Shown here piece by piece: positions 8,750-17,160 of a DNA stretch of 36,283 nt; position 1 is the first letter of the stretch; every line of letters begins with the position of its first letter. This stretch comes from an uncultured Flavobacteriaceae bacterium (GTDB taxonomy: Bacteria; Bacteroidota; Bacteroidia; Flavobacteriales; Flavobacteriaceae): NCBI GenBank assembly GCA_937929935.1, contig CALFUL010000016.1, forward strand, positions 1-36,283, in the 5' to 3' direction. The notes beneath the pieces were generated by a model. That model did no database searches and was not told where the DNA came from. It saw only the letters and a list, made by a program, of their open reading frames with translations. Position numbers and translations under genes: made by a program.

Positions 8750-11700
8750 TTACTCATTTGTTAAAACCCATTCGCCTTTGTTAAGCAAGGGTTCAGCTTG
8801 TTTGTATTTGACTACTTTACTTTCGCCTGACATGATATTTTTAATAGTCACGCGCTCGTTTCTGCCAATTTTAGGCCTTTCTCTAATAATTGTTTCAGTA
8901 ATAGCCGGTCTGCCACCTTGGTTTTGACCAATTGCCCTGCTTTGAGCCGCTCTTTCATCACTATTCGGAATTTCTTCTTTTGTAGCTGTAGTATCAACTT
9001 TAGGTCTACGAACATTTCTGGCTTCTTGAATTTCATTAGGGTTACCACTTGGTAATTCTCCTTTAAACAAGAAGGACACTACTTCTTTATTCACCTTGTT
9101 AATCATGCTCTTAAAAAGTTCAAATGCTTCAAACTTATAAATGAGTAAGGGGTCTTTTTGCTCGTGAACCGCAAGCTGAACAGATTGTTTCAATTCATCC
9201 ATCTTACGCAAATGCGTTTTCCAGGTATCATCAATAATGGCAAGAGAAATGTTCTTCTCAAAATCAGTTACTAATTGTGCGCCATTACTGTCATAAGCAT
9301 CTTTTAGATTAGTAACCACATTAAGTGTTTTAATACCATCAGTAAAAGGCACTACAATACGTTCAAATTTATTTGCGCTGTCTTCATATACCTGTTTGAT
9401 AACAGGAAAGGCGGTTTCAGCATTTCTTTTAATTTTTTCACGGTAGTGGTCATACGCATGTTTGTAGACACGACTAGCGATATCTTGCACAGTAAGTTTT
9501 TCAAAATCTTGTTCTGAAACAGGCGAGGTAATTGAAAAATATTTGATTAATTCAAACTCAAAGTTTTTGAAATCAGTCGCTGCCTTATTTACATCAGTAA
9601 TAACTTCACAAGTATCATAAACCATATTGGCGATATCAACTTGTAGGCGTTCGCCTTGAAGGGCGTGACGTCTTCTTTTGTAAACCACTTCACGTTGAGC
9701 ATTCATCACATCATCATACTCTAACAACCGCTTACGAACACCAAAGTTATTTTCTTCAACTTTTTTCTGAGCACGTTCAATAGATTTAGACATCCAAGAA
9801 TGTTGAATTACTTCGCCATCTTCGAGTCCCATTTTATCCATCATTTTGGCAACTTTTTCAGAGCCAAATAAACGCATCAAATTATCCTCAAGAGAAACAT
9901 AGAACTGTGAGCTGCCTGGATCACCTTGACGACCAGATCTACCACGTAACTGTCTGTCAACACGTCTAGAATCATGACGTTCAGTACCAACAATGGCGAG
10001 CCCACCAGAAGCTTTAACTTCTTTTGACAATTTAATATCGGTACCACGACCGGCCATGTTTGTTGCAATTGTTACCACTCCAGCATTTCCTGCTTCGGCA
10101 ACAACATCAGCTTCTCTCTTGTGTAATTTTGCGTTTAATACGTTATGCGGAACTTTACGAATGTTTAACATACGCGATAAAAGTTCAGAAATTTCTACTG
10201 AAGTTGTGCCAATCAATACTGGTCTTCCTTCCGCAGAAAGTTTAGTTACCTCATCAATTATCCCATTATATTTTTCACGCTTAGTTTTGTAAATCAAATC
10301 TTGACGGTCATCTCTAGCAATAGGTCTGTTGGTAGGAATTTCAACAACATCTAATTTATAAATTTCCATAAATTCTCCTTCCTCAGTAACAGCAGTACCT
10401 GTCATACCAGATAGTTTGCGGTACATTCTAAAGAAATTCTGGAGGGTAACGGTTGCGAAGGTTTGCGTTAAAGCTTCAATTTTCACATTTTCTTTCGCTT
10501 CAATCGCTTGATGCAATCCGTCAGAGTAGCGACGGCCATCCATGATACGCCCCGTTTGTTCATCAACAATCATGACCTTGTTATCCATAACCACATACTC
10601 CACATCTTTTTCAAATAGGGTATAGGCTTTTAATAATTGACTCATGGTGTGAATACGCTCACTTTTAATGGTAAATTCTTTGAAAAGTTCTTCTTTTAAT
10701 TCAGCCTCTTTTTCAATTTCTAAGCCTTGATTTTCAATAGCTGCAATTTCACTACCAATGTCTGGCATGATAAAGAAATCTTTGTCTTGAATACCTGAAA
10801 CATATTCAACGCCTTTATCTGTTAGCTCAATTTGATTGTTCTTTTCTTCTATTACAAAGAGTAAATCTTCATCAACAACCGGCATTTCTCGATTGTTGTC
10901 TTGCATGTAGAAGTTTTCAGTTTTTTGCAGTAATTGCTTGATTCCTTCTTCACTTAAGAATTTGATTAATGCTTTATTTTTTGGTAGTCCGCGATGCACA
11001 CGCAATAAAAGAAAACCACCTTCTTTGGTATCGCCATCGGCGATTAATTTTTTAGCTTCTGCTAAAACCCCTATTAAATGTTGACGTTGCTTTTGTACAA
11101 TGTCAGCAATTTTAGGTTTTAACTCATTAAACTCATGTCGATCTCCTTCTGGTACCGGGCCCGAAATAATAAGTGGTGTACGAGCGTCATCGATTAAAAC
11201 AGAATCAACCTCATCAACAATAGCGAAGTTGTGCGGTCTTTGTACTAAATCTTTTGGCGTATGCGCCATATTATCTCTTAGGTAGTCAAAACCAAATTCA
11301 TTATTGGTACCATACGTAATATCAGCATTATAGGCTGCACGACGCCCATCAGAATTAGGTTTGTGATGGTCAATACAATCTACTGATAAACCATGAAACT
11401 CAAAAATTGGAGCCATCCAGGCGCTATCACGTTTTGCTAAATAGTCATTAACGGTTACTAAATGTGTTCCATTTCCTGTTAACGCATTTAGATAAAGTGG
11501 TAGGGTAGCTACCAAAGTTTTACCTTCACCTGTGTGCATTTCGGCAATTTTACCTTGATGCATTGCAATACCCCCTATAAGCTGCACATCATAATGAACC
11601 ATATCCCAGGTTACGTCTTTACCTGCAGCATTCCAAGTATTGCTCCATTCAGCATTTGAGCCATTTAATGATACATACTCTTTGGTACCTGAAAGTTCAC

Positions 11701-12112
11701 GATCAAATTCTGATGCGTTTACTTTGATGGTGCTATTTTGTACAAAACGTTTAGCCGTTTCTTTTACCACAGCAAAGGCTTCTGGTAAAATATCATTTAA
11801 AGTGTTTTCTGAAATTTTATAGCCCTCTTCTTTTAGGGCGTCAATTTCAGCGTAAGTGTCTTCATTCTTGTCAATGTCAGTAGATGCCAATACCTCAGCC
11901 TCTAAAGCGACGATTTTCTCATCAATCTCTTTACGATTTTCTTTTATAATCGCCTTGAAATCAAGCGTTTTACTTCGAAGTTCATCATGACTTAACGATT
12001 CTAATGAAGCTTCAAAAGCATTAACTTTTTCTACTAATGGCTTTATACCCTTGACATCTTTTTCAGATTTGTCTCCTACAAATACCTTTAATACTGAATT
12101 TAAAAAACTCAT
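8750..12112 (-). CDS. secA: Preprotein translocase ATPase SecA
   Basis: SecA drives unfolded preproteins through SecYEG. The product is 1120 residues, the usual length in Bacteroidota and longer than the 901 of E. coli. Walker A is GEGKTLVATLPLYLNA, Walker B is VDEVDSVLIDDARTPLI, and the helicase-2 motifs include GTDIKLS and RQLRGRSGRQGDPG. A long insertion between the DEAD motor and the preprotein-binding region (KPKIADIVQKQRQHLIGVLA onward) is characteristic of this phylum. The C-terminus ends NKGEWVLTNE without the cysteine-rich SecB/lipid motif, as expected for the phylum. The ATG at 12112 (MSFLNSVLKVF) matches family starts; a longer open frame to 12208 has no homologous content. Candidate -7 box TAATTTTG lies at 12244-12251 (minus), without a good -33 partner. 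Confidence 0.97.
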   Translation of the reverse strand: MSFLNSVLKVFVGDKSEKDVKGIKPLVEKVNAFEASLESLSHDELRSKTLDFKAIIKENRKEIDEKIVALEAEVLASTDIDKNEDTYAEIDALKEEGYKISENTLNDILPEAFAVVKETAKRFVQNSTIKVNASEFDRELSGTKEYVSLNGSNAEWSNTWNAAGKDVTWDMVHYDVQLIGGIAMHQGKIAEMHTGEGKTLVATLPLYLNALTGNGTHLVTVNDYLAKRDSAWMAPIFEFHGLSVDCIDHHKPNSDGRRAAYNADITYGTNNEFGFDYLRDNMAHTPKDLVQRPHNFAIVDEVDSVLIDDARTPLIISGPVPEGDRHEFNELKPKIADIVQKQRQHLIGVLAEAKKLIADGDTKEGGFLLLRVHRGLPKNKALIKFLSEEGIKQLLQKTENFYMQDNNREMPVVDEDLLFVIEEKNNQIELTDKGVEYVSGIQDKDFFIMPDIGSEIAAIENQGLEIEKEAELKEELFKEFTIKSERIHTMSQLLKAYTLFEKDVEYVVMDNKVMIVDEQTGRIMDGRRYSDGLHQAIEAKENVKIEALTQTFATVTLQNFFRMYRKLSGMTGTAVTEEGEFMEIYKLDVVEIPTNRPIARDDRQDLIYKTKREKYNGIIDEVTKLSAEGRPVLIGTTSVEISELLSRMLNIRKVPHNVLNAKLHKREADVVAEAGNAGVVTIATNMAGRGTDIKLSKEVKASGGLAIVGTERHDSRRVDRQLRGRSGRQGDPGSSQFYVSLEDNLMRLFGSEKVAKMMDKMGLEDGEVIQHSWMSKSIERAQKKVEENNFGVRKRLLEYDDVMNAQREVVYKRRRHALQGERLQVDIANMVYDTCEVITDVNKAATDFKNFEFELIKYFSITSPVSEQDFEKLTVQDIASRVYKHAYDHYREKIKRNAETAFPVIKQVYEDSANKFERIVVPFTDGIKTLNVVTNLKDAYDSNGAQLVTDFEKNISLAIIDDTWKTHLRKMDELKQSVQLAVHEQKDPLLIYKFEAFELFKSMINKVNKEVVSFLFKGELPSGNPNEIQEARNVRRPKVDTTATKEEIPNSDERAAQSRAIGQNQGGRPAITETIIRERPKIGRNERVTIKNIMSGESKVVKYKQAEPLLNKGEWVLTNE

Positions 12113-12254
12113 ATTCTTTTTGTCTTTATTTTGAGAGCTACAGTTAGTATTTGATACTGGTAACTGTTGCTTTAATGTTGCCCTTTCAAAGAACAAAAGG
12201 CATTCCACTTTTCTTTTTAGAACAAATCACTATGTTCAACTGACAAAATTACAT

Positions 12255-12283
12255 AAAAAAAAAGCCTCGAAAGAGGCTTTTTT
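12255..12283. terminator. Intrinsic terminator after the DUF2795 gene
   Basis: The stem aaagcctc / gaggcttt encloses a gaaa tetraloop and is flanked by an A run and a T run, so it could work in both directions. It lies 25 bp after the minus-strand DUF2795 stop and upstream of secA, insulating secA from that transcript. Confidence 0.85.
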
Positions 12284-12307
12284 AATTTCATATTGCAGTA
12301 AATGCTA

Positions 12308-12532
12308 TTAATATTCATCCTCATTCCAGAGGTAATCTTCTTCAGTAGGGTAATCAGGCCAGATTTCTTCAATAGTTTCGTAGACTTCACCGCCTTCTTC
12401 TTCCATTGACTGAAGGTTTTCAACAACTTCTAAAGGTGCGCCGGTTCTAATTGAATAATCAATTAACTCATCTTTTGTTGCAGGCCACGGCGCATCACTT
12501 AAATACGATGCTAATTCTAATGTCCAATACAT
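12308..12532 (-). CDS. DUF2795 family protein
   Basis: The 74-residue acidic cytoplasmic protein has the flavobacterial DUF2795 pattern: MYWTLELASYL, then DAPWPATKDELIDY, IRTGAPLEVVENLQ and an acidic tail ending WNEDEY. The family is widespread and conserved in Flavobacteriia; its function is unknown to me. It is a single-gene unit, with its own promoter (12559-12589) and its own terminator (12255-12283), located directly upstream of secA. Such autonomy and the high conservation I recall suggest steady expression. Confidence 0.85.
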   Translation of the reverse strand: MYWTLELASYLSDAPWPATKDELIDYSIRTGAPLEVVENLQSMEEEGGEVYETIEEIWPDYPTEEDYLWNEDEY

Positions 12533-12558
12533 GTTTTGTGTTTGTTTTTAATATTTTG

Positions 12559-12589
12559 CAAAAATAATTTTTAAAACGTAACTGCCAAG
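12559..12589 (-). promoter_or_regulatory. Bacteroidota-type promoter of the DUF2795 gene
   Basis: On the minus strand CTTG (12586-12589) is separated by exactly 19 nt from TATTTTTG (12559-12566), matching the TTTG / TAnnTTTG consensus of the primary sigma factor. The predicted start of transcription leaves a leader of roughly 24 nt. Confidence 0.7.
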
Positions 12590-12656
12590 TTATTTGACGT
12601 CTTTATTAAACTTATTTTTACATTGTTAACTATCTAACGACGAAATGTGAGTTTTA

Positions 12657-13232
12657 TTAGCCCTTTTTTTCGGGTATCCACTTCACTTCTTGTACGTTAA
12701 GGTCTAAAGACAATTTTCGTGCCAATACAAAGAGATAATCTGAAAGACGGTTTAAAAATTGTAGTACCGGTTTTTCAAGTGGTTCAGATTCATGTAAAAG
12801 GGTTGCCATTCTTTCTGACCTTCTGCAAACGGTTCTAGCAATATGACAATATGACACCGTAGTATGTCCACCGGGTAAAATAAAATGGGTCATTTGAGGT
12901 AGTTTAGCGTTCATAGCATCAATTTCATTTTCTAAAAACACGATGTCTGAACTTTCAATTCTTGCTATGTTCAAGCGGTCTTTACCATTTTTTAGAGTTG
13001 CTTTTTCAGGTTTTGTAGCTAAAATAGCGCCTACTATAAAAAGGTTTTTTTGGATGGATGCCAATGCTAGTTTTGAATTTGAATCAATTTCTTGATCACG
13101 AATCAGACCTACCCACGAATTGAGTTCATCTACCGTACCATAACTTTCAATTCTTATGTGATGCTTAGGAAGGCGGGTGCCACCAAAAAGCCCTGTGGTA
13201 CCATCATCGCCTGTTTTTGTATATATTTTCAT
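12657..13232 (-). CDS. ATP:cob(I)alamin adenosyltransferase (PduO type)
   Basis: The 191-residue cytoplasmic enzyme transfers adenosyl from ATP to cob(I)alamin to make coenzyme B12. The ATP-binding N-terminus is MKIYTKTGDDGTTGLFGG, followed by RIESYGTVDELNSWVG. Later come RTVCRRSERM, which holds the conserved arginines, and FLNRLSDYLFVLAR. The frame is open for 33 more codons upstream, but the ATG at 13232 gives the family N-terminus, and the upstream part overlaps a separate small gene in another frame. It follows that 47-codon gene by 19 bp, so they are probably co-transcribed. It would support B12-dependent enzymes encoded elsewhere. Confidence 0.92.
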   Translation of the reverse strand: MKIYTKTGDDGTTGLFGGTRLPKHHIRIESYGTVDELNSWVGLIRDQEIDSNSKLALASIQKNLFIVGAILATKPEKATLKNGKDRLNIARIESSDIVFLENEIDAMNAKLPQMTHFILPGGHTTVSYCHIARTVCRRSERMATLLHESEPLEKPVLQFLNRLSDYLFVLARKLSLDLNVQEVKWIPEKKG

Positions 13233-13251
13233 GAATTGCTCATCAGAAATG

Positions 13252-13395
13252 TTACTTGTTTTTGTTTTTACGCTCATAATCATCCATAAACTTGCGTGAT
13301 TTTCGCGACTTGTTTTTTCCTCTACTAACAAAAGAAAGTATCAAGAATATGGCTATTAACGCTGCTACAATTAAATATAACTGATTATTACTCAT
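13252..13395 (-). CDS. 47-residue membrane microprotein upstream of the cobalamin adenosyltransferase
   Basis: An ATG-started frame of 47 codons ends in TAA. Residues 5-23 (QLYLIVAALIAIFLILSFV) form one membrane helix. The rest is a very basic cytoplasmic tail (RGKNKSRKSRK) ending in DDYERKNKNK. The frame fills the gap before the adenosyltransferase start and leaves only a 19-bp spacer, which is typical of a real operon partner. Small proteins like this are found beside the same gene in other flavobacteria (recalled, not checked). Function is unknown. Confidence 0.7.
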   Translation of the reverse strand: MSNNQLYLIVAALIAIFLILSFVSRGKNKSRKSRKFMDDYERKNKNK

Positions 13396-13427
13396 GTGTA
13401 CATTGATTAGTAGTTAAAAATAATGGA

Positions 13428-13919
13428 TTAAATCCGGATTATAAAATGCTCTTTTTCTTGTTCTTTTCTAAAAAATAGGAGTCCGCAATAAAAAAGGTCA
13501 ATGCTCACTGTATATTCTTTTTGCTTACAAATCAGGTTCCATTCTTGGGTTGCTTCTTTGTTTTTATGAATCTGATGAATGAAAACCATAGAATCATTGT
13601 GAACGGCATTAGTGCTAATCGTTCGTAAATCTTCGGTATGTTCTAAATATATGAGGTCAAAGGGTTTGTTTTCATTGAATTGCAAAGCATCCTGTTGTTT
13701 GAACGCCTTTTTAACCGCAATTAGTTTTTCATCCATAGAAATAGCATCCATCTTAAAGTATGTCATGCTTTTTATTAAAATATCAAGATATTTAGACGAA
13801 TGTAATTTTTGTTTTTGATACAAACATTTGGTCAGTAAATCAAACACAAAAGGGGAGTGCACCCCATGCTGATTGGTTGATTTTAGCAAGTGTTGGAAGT
13901 ATTGAAATATAAGGTGCAT
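13428..13919 (-). CDS. Methyltransferase-like protein lacking the SAM-binding core
   Basis: The N-terminus (LLKSTNQHGVHSPFVFDLLTKCLY, residues 11-34, shown in pieces: STNQHGVHSPF and VFDLLTKCLY) and the C-terminus (from FDLIYLEH near residue 87 to RKEQEKEHFIIRI) match a flavobacterial class I SAM-dependent methyltransferase family of about 230-240 residues, as I remember it. This protein has 163 residues, and the glycine-rich SAM loop and following strands expected between them are absent; residues 35-86 are mostly Lys-rich sequence. The frame is intact, with no stop or frameshift visible. It is therefore probably not a methyltransferase now; it could be a binding remnant or a decaying gene. 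It lies 73 bp after the ABC-F gene. Confidence 0.6.
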   Translation of the reverse strand: MHLIFQYFQHLLKSTNQHGVHSPFVFDLLTKCLYQKQKLHSSKYLDILIKSMTYFKMDAISMDEKLIAVKKAFKQQDALQFNENKPFDLIYLEHTEDLRTISTNAVHNDSMVFIHQIHKNKEATQEWNLICKQKEYTVSIDLFYCGLLFFRKEQEKEHFIIRI

Positions 13920-13965
13920 TGTTAATTAATCTTAGGCGTATAAAAACACTTGAGTAATAATCCTT

Positions 13966-13994
13966 ACCCTTTGGGGGAGTTAGAGGGGGCTTTT
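13966..13994. repeat. Possible dispersed flavobacterial repeat (ccctttgggggagttagaggggg)
   Basis: This G-rich stretch, unlike the AT-rich surroundings, resembles a short element recalled from many Bacteroidota intergenic regions. It contains an imperfect ccctttggggg dyad and touches the ABC-F stop codon. Only one copy is in the window, so repeat status rests on memory. Confidence 0.35.
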
Positions 13995-15870
13995 ATTCGA
14001 GCATGGCTGAGAGTTCAAACCAACGCTCTGTTTTTGTTTCTATACCTTCAATTATGGTTTTCAGTTCTTGTGATAATTCGCCAATTTGATCGCCATCTAA
14101 ATCATCAGAAACAAAACGTTTTTCAATTTCTGATTTTTTATATTCAAGCTTCTGAATTTCTTTTTCAAGACCCTTAAACTCTTTTTGGTCATTATAAGAA
14201 AGTGTTTTTTCTTTATTGGTATTTTTTCTTTCAGCTTTACTATTCTTAGTAGGGTTACTTTTTTCTTTTTCAGCCCTTGCTTCAAGAACTGCGCTGTCTT
14301 CATAAATTCTGAAATCAGAATAATTGCCCGGAAAATCTTCTACTACGGCATTTCCTCTAAAAACAAATAAATGATCTACAATTTTATCCATGAAATAACG
14401 GTCATGCGAAACCACCATTAAACATCCTGGAAAATCTAAAAGAAAACTTTCAAGAACATTGAGTGTAACAATATCAAGGTCATTGGTAGGTTCATCGAGA
14501 ATTAAAAAATTCGGATTCTGAATCAAAACTGTACATAAATACAGTCGCTTTCGTTCTCCGCCACTCAATTTGTCTACAAAATCATACTGCTTTTTACGAT
14601 CAAAAAGAAAACGTTCTAATAATTGCTGTGCTGATATTTGACGCCCTTTGTTTAACGGTATAAAATCACCAAACTCGCGAATGACTTCAATTACTTTTTG
14701 GCCTTTTTTAATGGTAATGCCCTTTTGGGTATAGTATCCAAATTTAATGGTATCGCCCACAATAACTTTACCAGAGTCAGGCTGATCTGTACCCGTAATG
14801 ATATTCAAAAAGGTAGATTTGCCCGTGCCGTTTTTACCAATAATACCAATGCGTTCGCCTTTTACAAAGGTGTATTCAAATTGGTCTAAAATGGGTTTGT
14901 CAGGGTATGACTTACTTATTTTATGTAGTTCAAGAATTTTGCTACCTACACGTTGCATGTTGATTTCTAGTTCAACTTGATGATCTTTTCTACGTTTGTG
15001 TGCTTTTTCTTTGATGACCTTAAAATCACTAATTCTAGATTTTGATTTGGTGGTACGGGCTTTGGGTTGTTTGCGCATCCAATCCAACTCCTTTTTAAAA
15101 AGACGTTTTGTTTTGTGTTCTTCAACCGTTTCTTGTTCAATACGGGCTTCTTTCTTTTCTAGATAATATGAATAATTGCCTTTGTATGAATACAATTGGC
15201 CGTTATCGAGTTCGATAATTTCATTACACACCCTTTCTAAAAAAAAGCGATCGTGCGTAACCATAAAGAGTGTGATATTTTCTTTGGCGAAAAATTGTTC
15301 TAGCCATTCAATCATCTCTAGGTCGAGGTGGTTGGTAGGTTCATCTAAAATAAGAAGTTCAGGTTTATTAATAAGCGCATTTGCTAATGCCAAACGCTTT
15401 TTTTGTCCCCCAGAAAGAAGTCCCACTTTTTGGTTTAAATCTTCAAGTTTGAGTTTGAATAATATTTGTTTGTACTGGGTTTCAAAATCCCAAGCATTGA
15501 ACTGATCCATGGCATCAAAAGCAGCTTGGTACGCATCACTATCTTCAGTGTTTTCAAGGGCTTTTTCATAATTCTGAATGACGTTCAAAATTGGATTACC
15601 AGAAGCAAAAATTGTCTCTTCGATAGTTAAGCTATTATTCATTTCAGGTTCTTGCTCTAAAAAAGATACCCGTATGTCTTTGCGGTAATTTATTTGTCCT
15701 GTATCAGGGGCGTCAACACCTGATAACATTTTTAAGATTGATGTTTTACCTGTGCCGTTTTTAGCAATGAGGGCAATTTTTTGATCTTTATTGACACCAA
15801 AAGAGATGTTTTTGAAGAGTTCAACTTCACCAAAAGATTTCGAGATGTTTTCTACAGAAAGTAGGTTCAT
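13993..15870 (-). CDS. ABC-F family ATPase (Uup-like)
   Basis: The 625-residue soluble protein carries two ABC domains in one chain and no membrane segments. Domain 1 has Walker A AKNGTGKTS (residues 36-44), signature LSGGQKKRLALA and Walker B LLILDEPTNHLDL. Domain 2 has Walker A GKNGTGKST (near residue 347), signature LSGGERKRLYL and Walker B FLILDEPTNDLDI. A charged interdomain linker (about residues 245-300) and a C-terminal coiled coil (about 560-625) fit the Uup branch. ABC-F proteins act on the ribosome or nucleic acid; Uup-like members relate to ribosome function and transposon excision in E. coli. It starts with ATG one base after the lnb stop, so it is translated from the lnb transcript. 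Confidence 0.92.
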   Translation of the reverse strand: MNLLSVENISKSFGEVELFKNISFGVNKDQKIALIAKNGTGKTSILKMLSGVDAPDTGQINYRKDIRVSFLEQEPEMNNSLTIEETIFASGNPILNVIQNYEKALENTEDSDAYQAAFDAMDQFNAWDFETQYKQILFKLKLEDLNQKVGLLSGGQKKRLALANALINKPELLILDEPTNHLDLEMIEWLEQFFAKENITLFMVTHDRFFLERVCNEIIELDNGQLYSYKGNYSYYLEKKEARIEQETVEEHKTKRLFKKELDWMRKQPKARTTKSKSRISDFKVIKEKAHKRRKDHQVELEINMQRVGSKILELHKISKSYPDKPILDQFEYTFVKGERIGIIGKNGTGKSTFLNIITGTDQPDSGKVIVGDTIKFGYYTQKGITIKKGQKVIEVIREFGDFIPLNKGRQISAQQLLERFLFDRKKQYDFVDKLSGGERKRLYLCTVLIQNPNFLILDEPTNDLDIVTLNVLESFLLDFPGCLMVVSHDRYFMDKIVDHLFVFRGNAVVEDFPGNYSDFRIYEDSAVLEARAEKEKSNPTKNSKAERKNTNKEKTLSYNDQKEFKGLEKEIQKLEYKKSEIEKRFVSDDLDGDQIGELSQELKTIIEGIETKTERWFELSAMLE

Positions 15871-15871
15871 T

Positions 15872-17047
15872 TTAAGAATTAAGATTTAGGTTTTTTATAT
15901 GTTTTAAAAGAAACAAATAGCGAATCAAAAGAGTTATGAGAATTAAAATTATAAGCGGAGAAAATATTTGAAACTTGATTACCCAAAGTATGATAACAAG
16001 CCCAATGAGAATAAGTACCCCAAAAATATATTTCGAGAGCCATTGGGGTATTTTATTTTTCAAAAGATAAAAAGCAACGATAAGGTTTGGCGCAACCGCC
16101 CAAAATAAATTGAAATTCATTTTGGTTGAAGAATGATCCGTCATAAACCACAGAAAACAAATAATTAAACCAGCCGCCCCAGTGCTGAAGAATAGTATGA
16201 AATCAACCCATTTTGAGCGTTTTTTATTTTTCAAATCAAAAAAACTAAAGACAGCTACCGCTAATAATAAAATTGTTAGAATAACAGCCGGTGATTCGTA
16301 ACCAAAGCCTGAAGGTTCTTCAGGTTGCTTGGCTAAAATCAATGTTTTTTCTTTAACCAAAGGTTGTTTATTAATGGTGGTGTTTTCAAATTGTTGACTC
16401 ACATATTTGGGTAAAAATTGATGTTCGTAAGCGGTGGCTTCTCTGTCAATGACTGAACCTAAGGCAAGGTCAATGCCAAAGCTCGTCCAAGAATTAGTGT
16501 CTAAGGTTTCATGAATGAGTTGTCTGAAGGTTGATTTTTTAGATAAATACGTCTTATCAAAAGTTATACTATTAGCAAATGTTTCGTTGAGTACCTCAGG
16601 AATTTTAGTGGCACAATTATCGAATAAAAAATCATATTTATAATTTCTGTTTTTAGGGTGATAATTAGTTTTTAAGTACCTGAAAAGTACTTTTTTTTGT
16701 CCTGTTGACAGGTTCAATTCTTGCTCATGAATTGATCTATTTTCAATACGGTATCCTTCAACAAAATTGTTGAATCTATGACCAGTCATACTATAGTCTA
16801 ACTTTCCGGTGGTGAATTTGTAATAAAAATTAGGATCGTTGAAATCAAAGCCACCATAGCCAAAAACAATATCTAATGAATCAGTAGGGTCTTGAATACG
16901 CAATGCGGTATGCCCAAATTTTGAATGCAATTCATCAGCATTGCCAATGGTTAGCAAACTGATTTTGGCTGACGGTGTTAATTCGCCAAGCTGTGCTGCA
17001 CAAATGTATGTAACAAACAAAAGAATGCTAAGAAATACCTTTTTCAT
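15872..17047 (-). CDS. lnb: Lipoprotein N-acyltransferase Lnb-like (DUF4105) membrane protein
   Basis: From the ATG at 17047 the product has 391 residues: a signal peptide (cleavage near residue 18, CAA/QL), a periplasmic domain of about 220 residues, then about five membrane helices (roughly residues 245-385). The periplasmic part has KFGHTALRI (His46) and FDNCATKIPE (Cys145), the probable catalytic His and Cys of the DUF4105 / Lnb N-terminal domain, an NlpC/P60-related fold. Lnb adds the N-terminal acyl group to lipoproteins in Bacteroides, which lack Lnt. That assignment comes from family knowledge. A TTG two codons upstream is also possible. It is divergent from pssA-lgt, and lgt performs the first step of the same pathway. 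Confidence 0.82.
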   Translation of the reverse strand: MKKVFLSILLFVTYICAAQLGELTPSAKISLLTIGNADELHSKFGHTALRIQDPTDSLDIVFGYGGFDFNDPNFYYKFTTGKLDYSMTGHRFNNFVEGYRIENRSIHEQELNLSTGQKKVLFRYLKTNYHPKNRNYKYDFLFDNCATKIPEVLNETFANSITFDKTYLSKKSTFRQLIHETLDTNSWTSFGIDLALGSVIDREATAYEHQFLPKYVSQQFENTTINKQPLVKEKTLILAKQPEEPSGFGYESPAVILTILLLAVAVFSFFDLKNKKRSKWVDFILFFSTGAAGLIICFLWFMTDHSSTKMNFNLFWAVAPNLIVAFYLLKNKIPQWLSKYIFGVLILIGLVIILWVIKFQIFSPLIILILITLLIRYLFLLKHIKNLNLNS

Positions 17048-17160
17048 ATTCAAAATTGAACAAGTTCAAAATGCTAACAAATATCTGAATAAATTAGGTA
17101 GTAAACTGAAACCATAAAAATTGTCTTATTTTTAGCACTTTGATTTATAATTCAATAAAC

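Noticed and set aside
12113..12208. N-terminal extension of SecA
   Set aside because: The extra 32 codons have no match to the family start; the ATG at 12112 gives MSFLNSVLKVF as expected.
13233..13331. N-terminal extension of the cobalamin adenosyltransferase
   Set aside because: It overlaps the 47-codon microprotein in another frame, and the family begins at MKIYTKTGDDG.
15176..15505. 109-codon plus-strand frame inside the ABC-F gene
   Set aside because: It is opposite a strongly conserved ATPase and looks like codon-shadow sequence.
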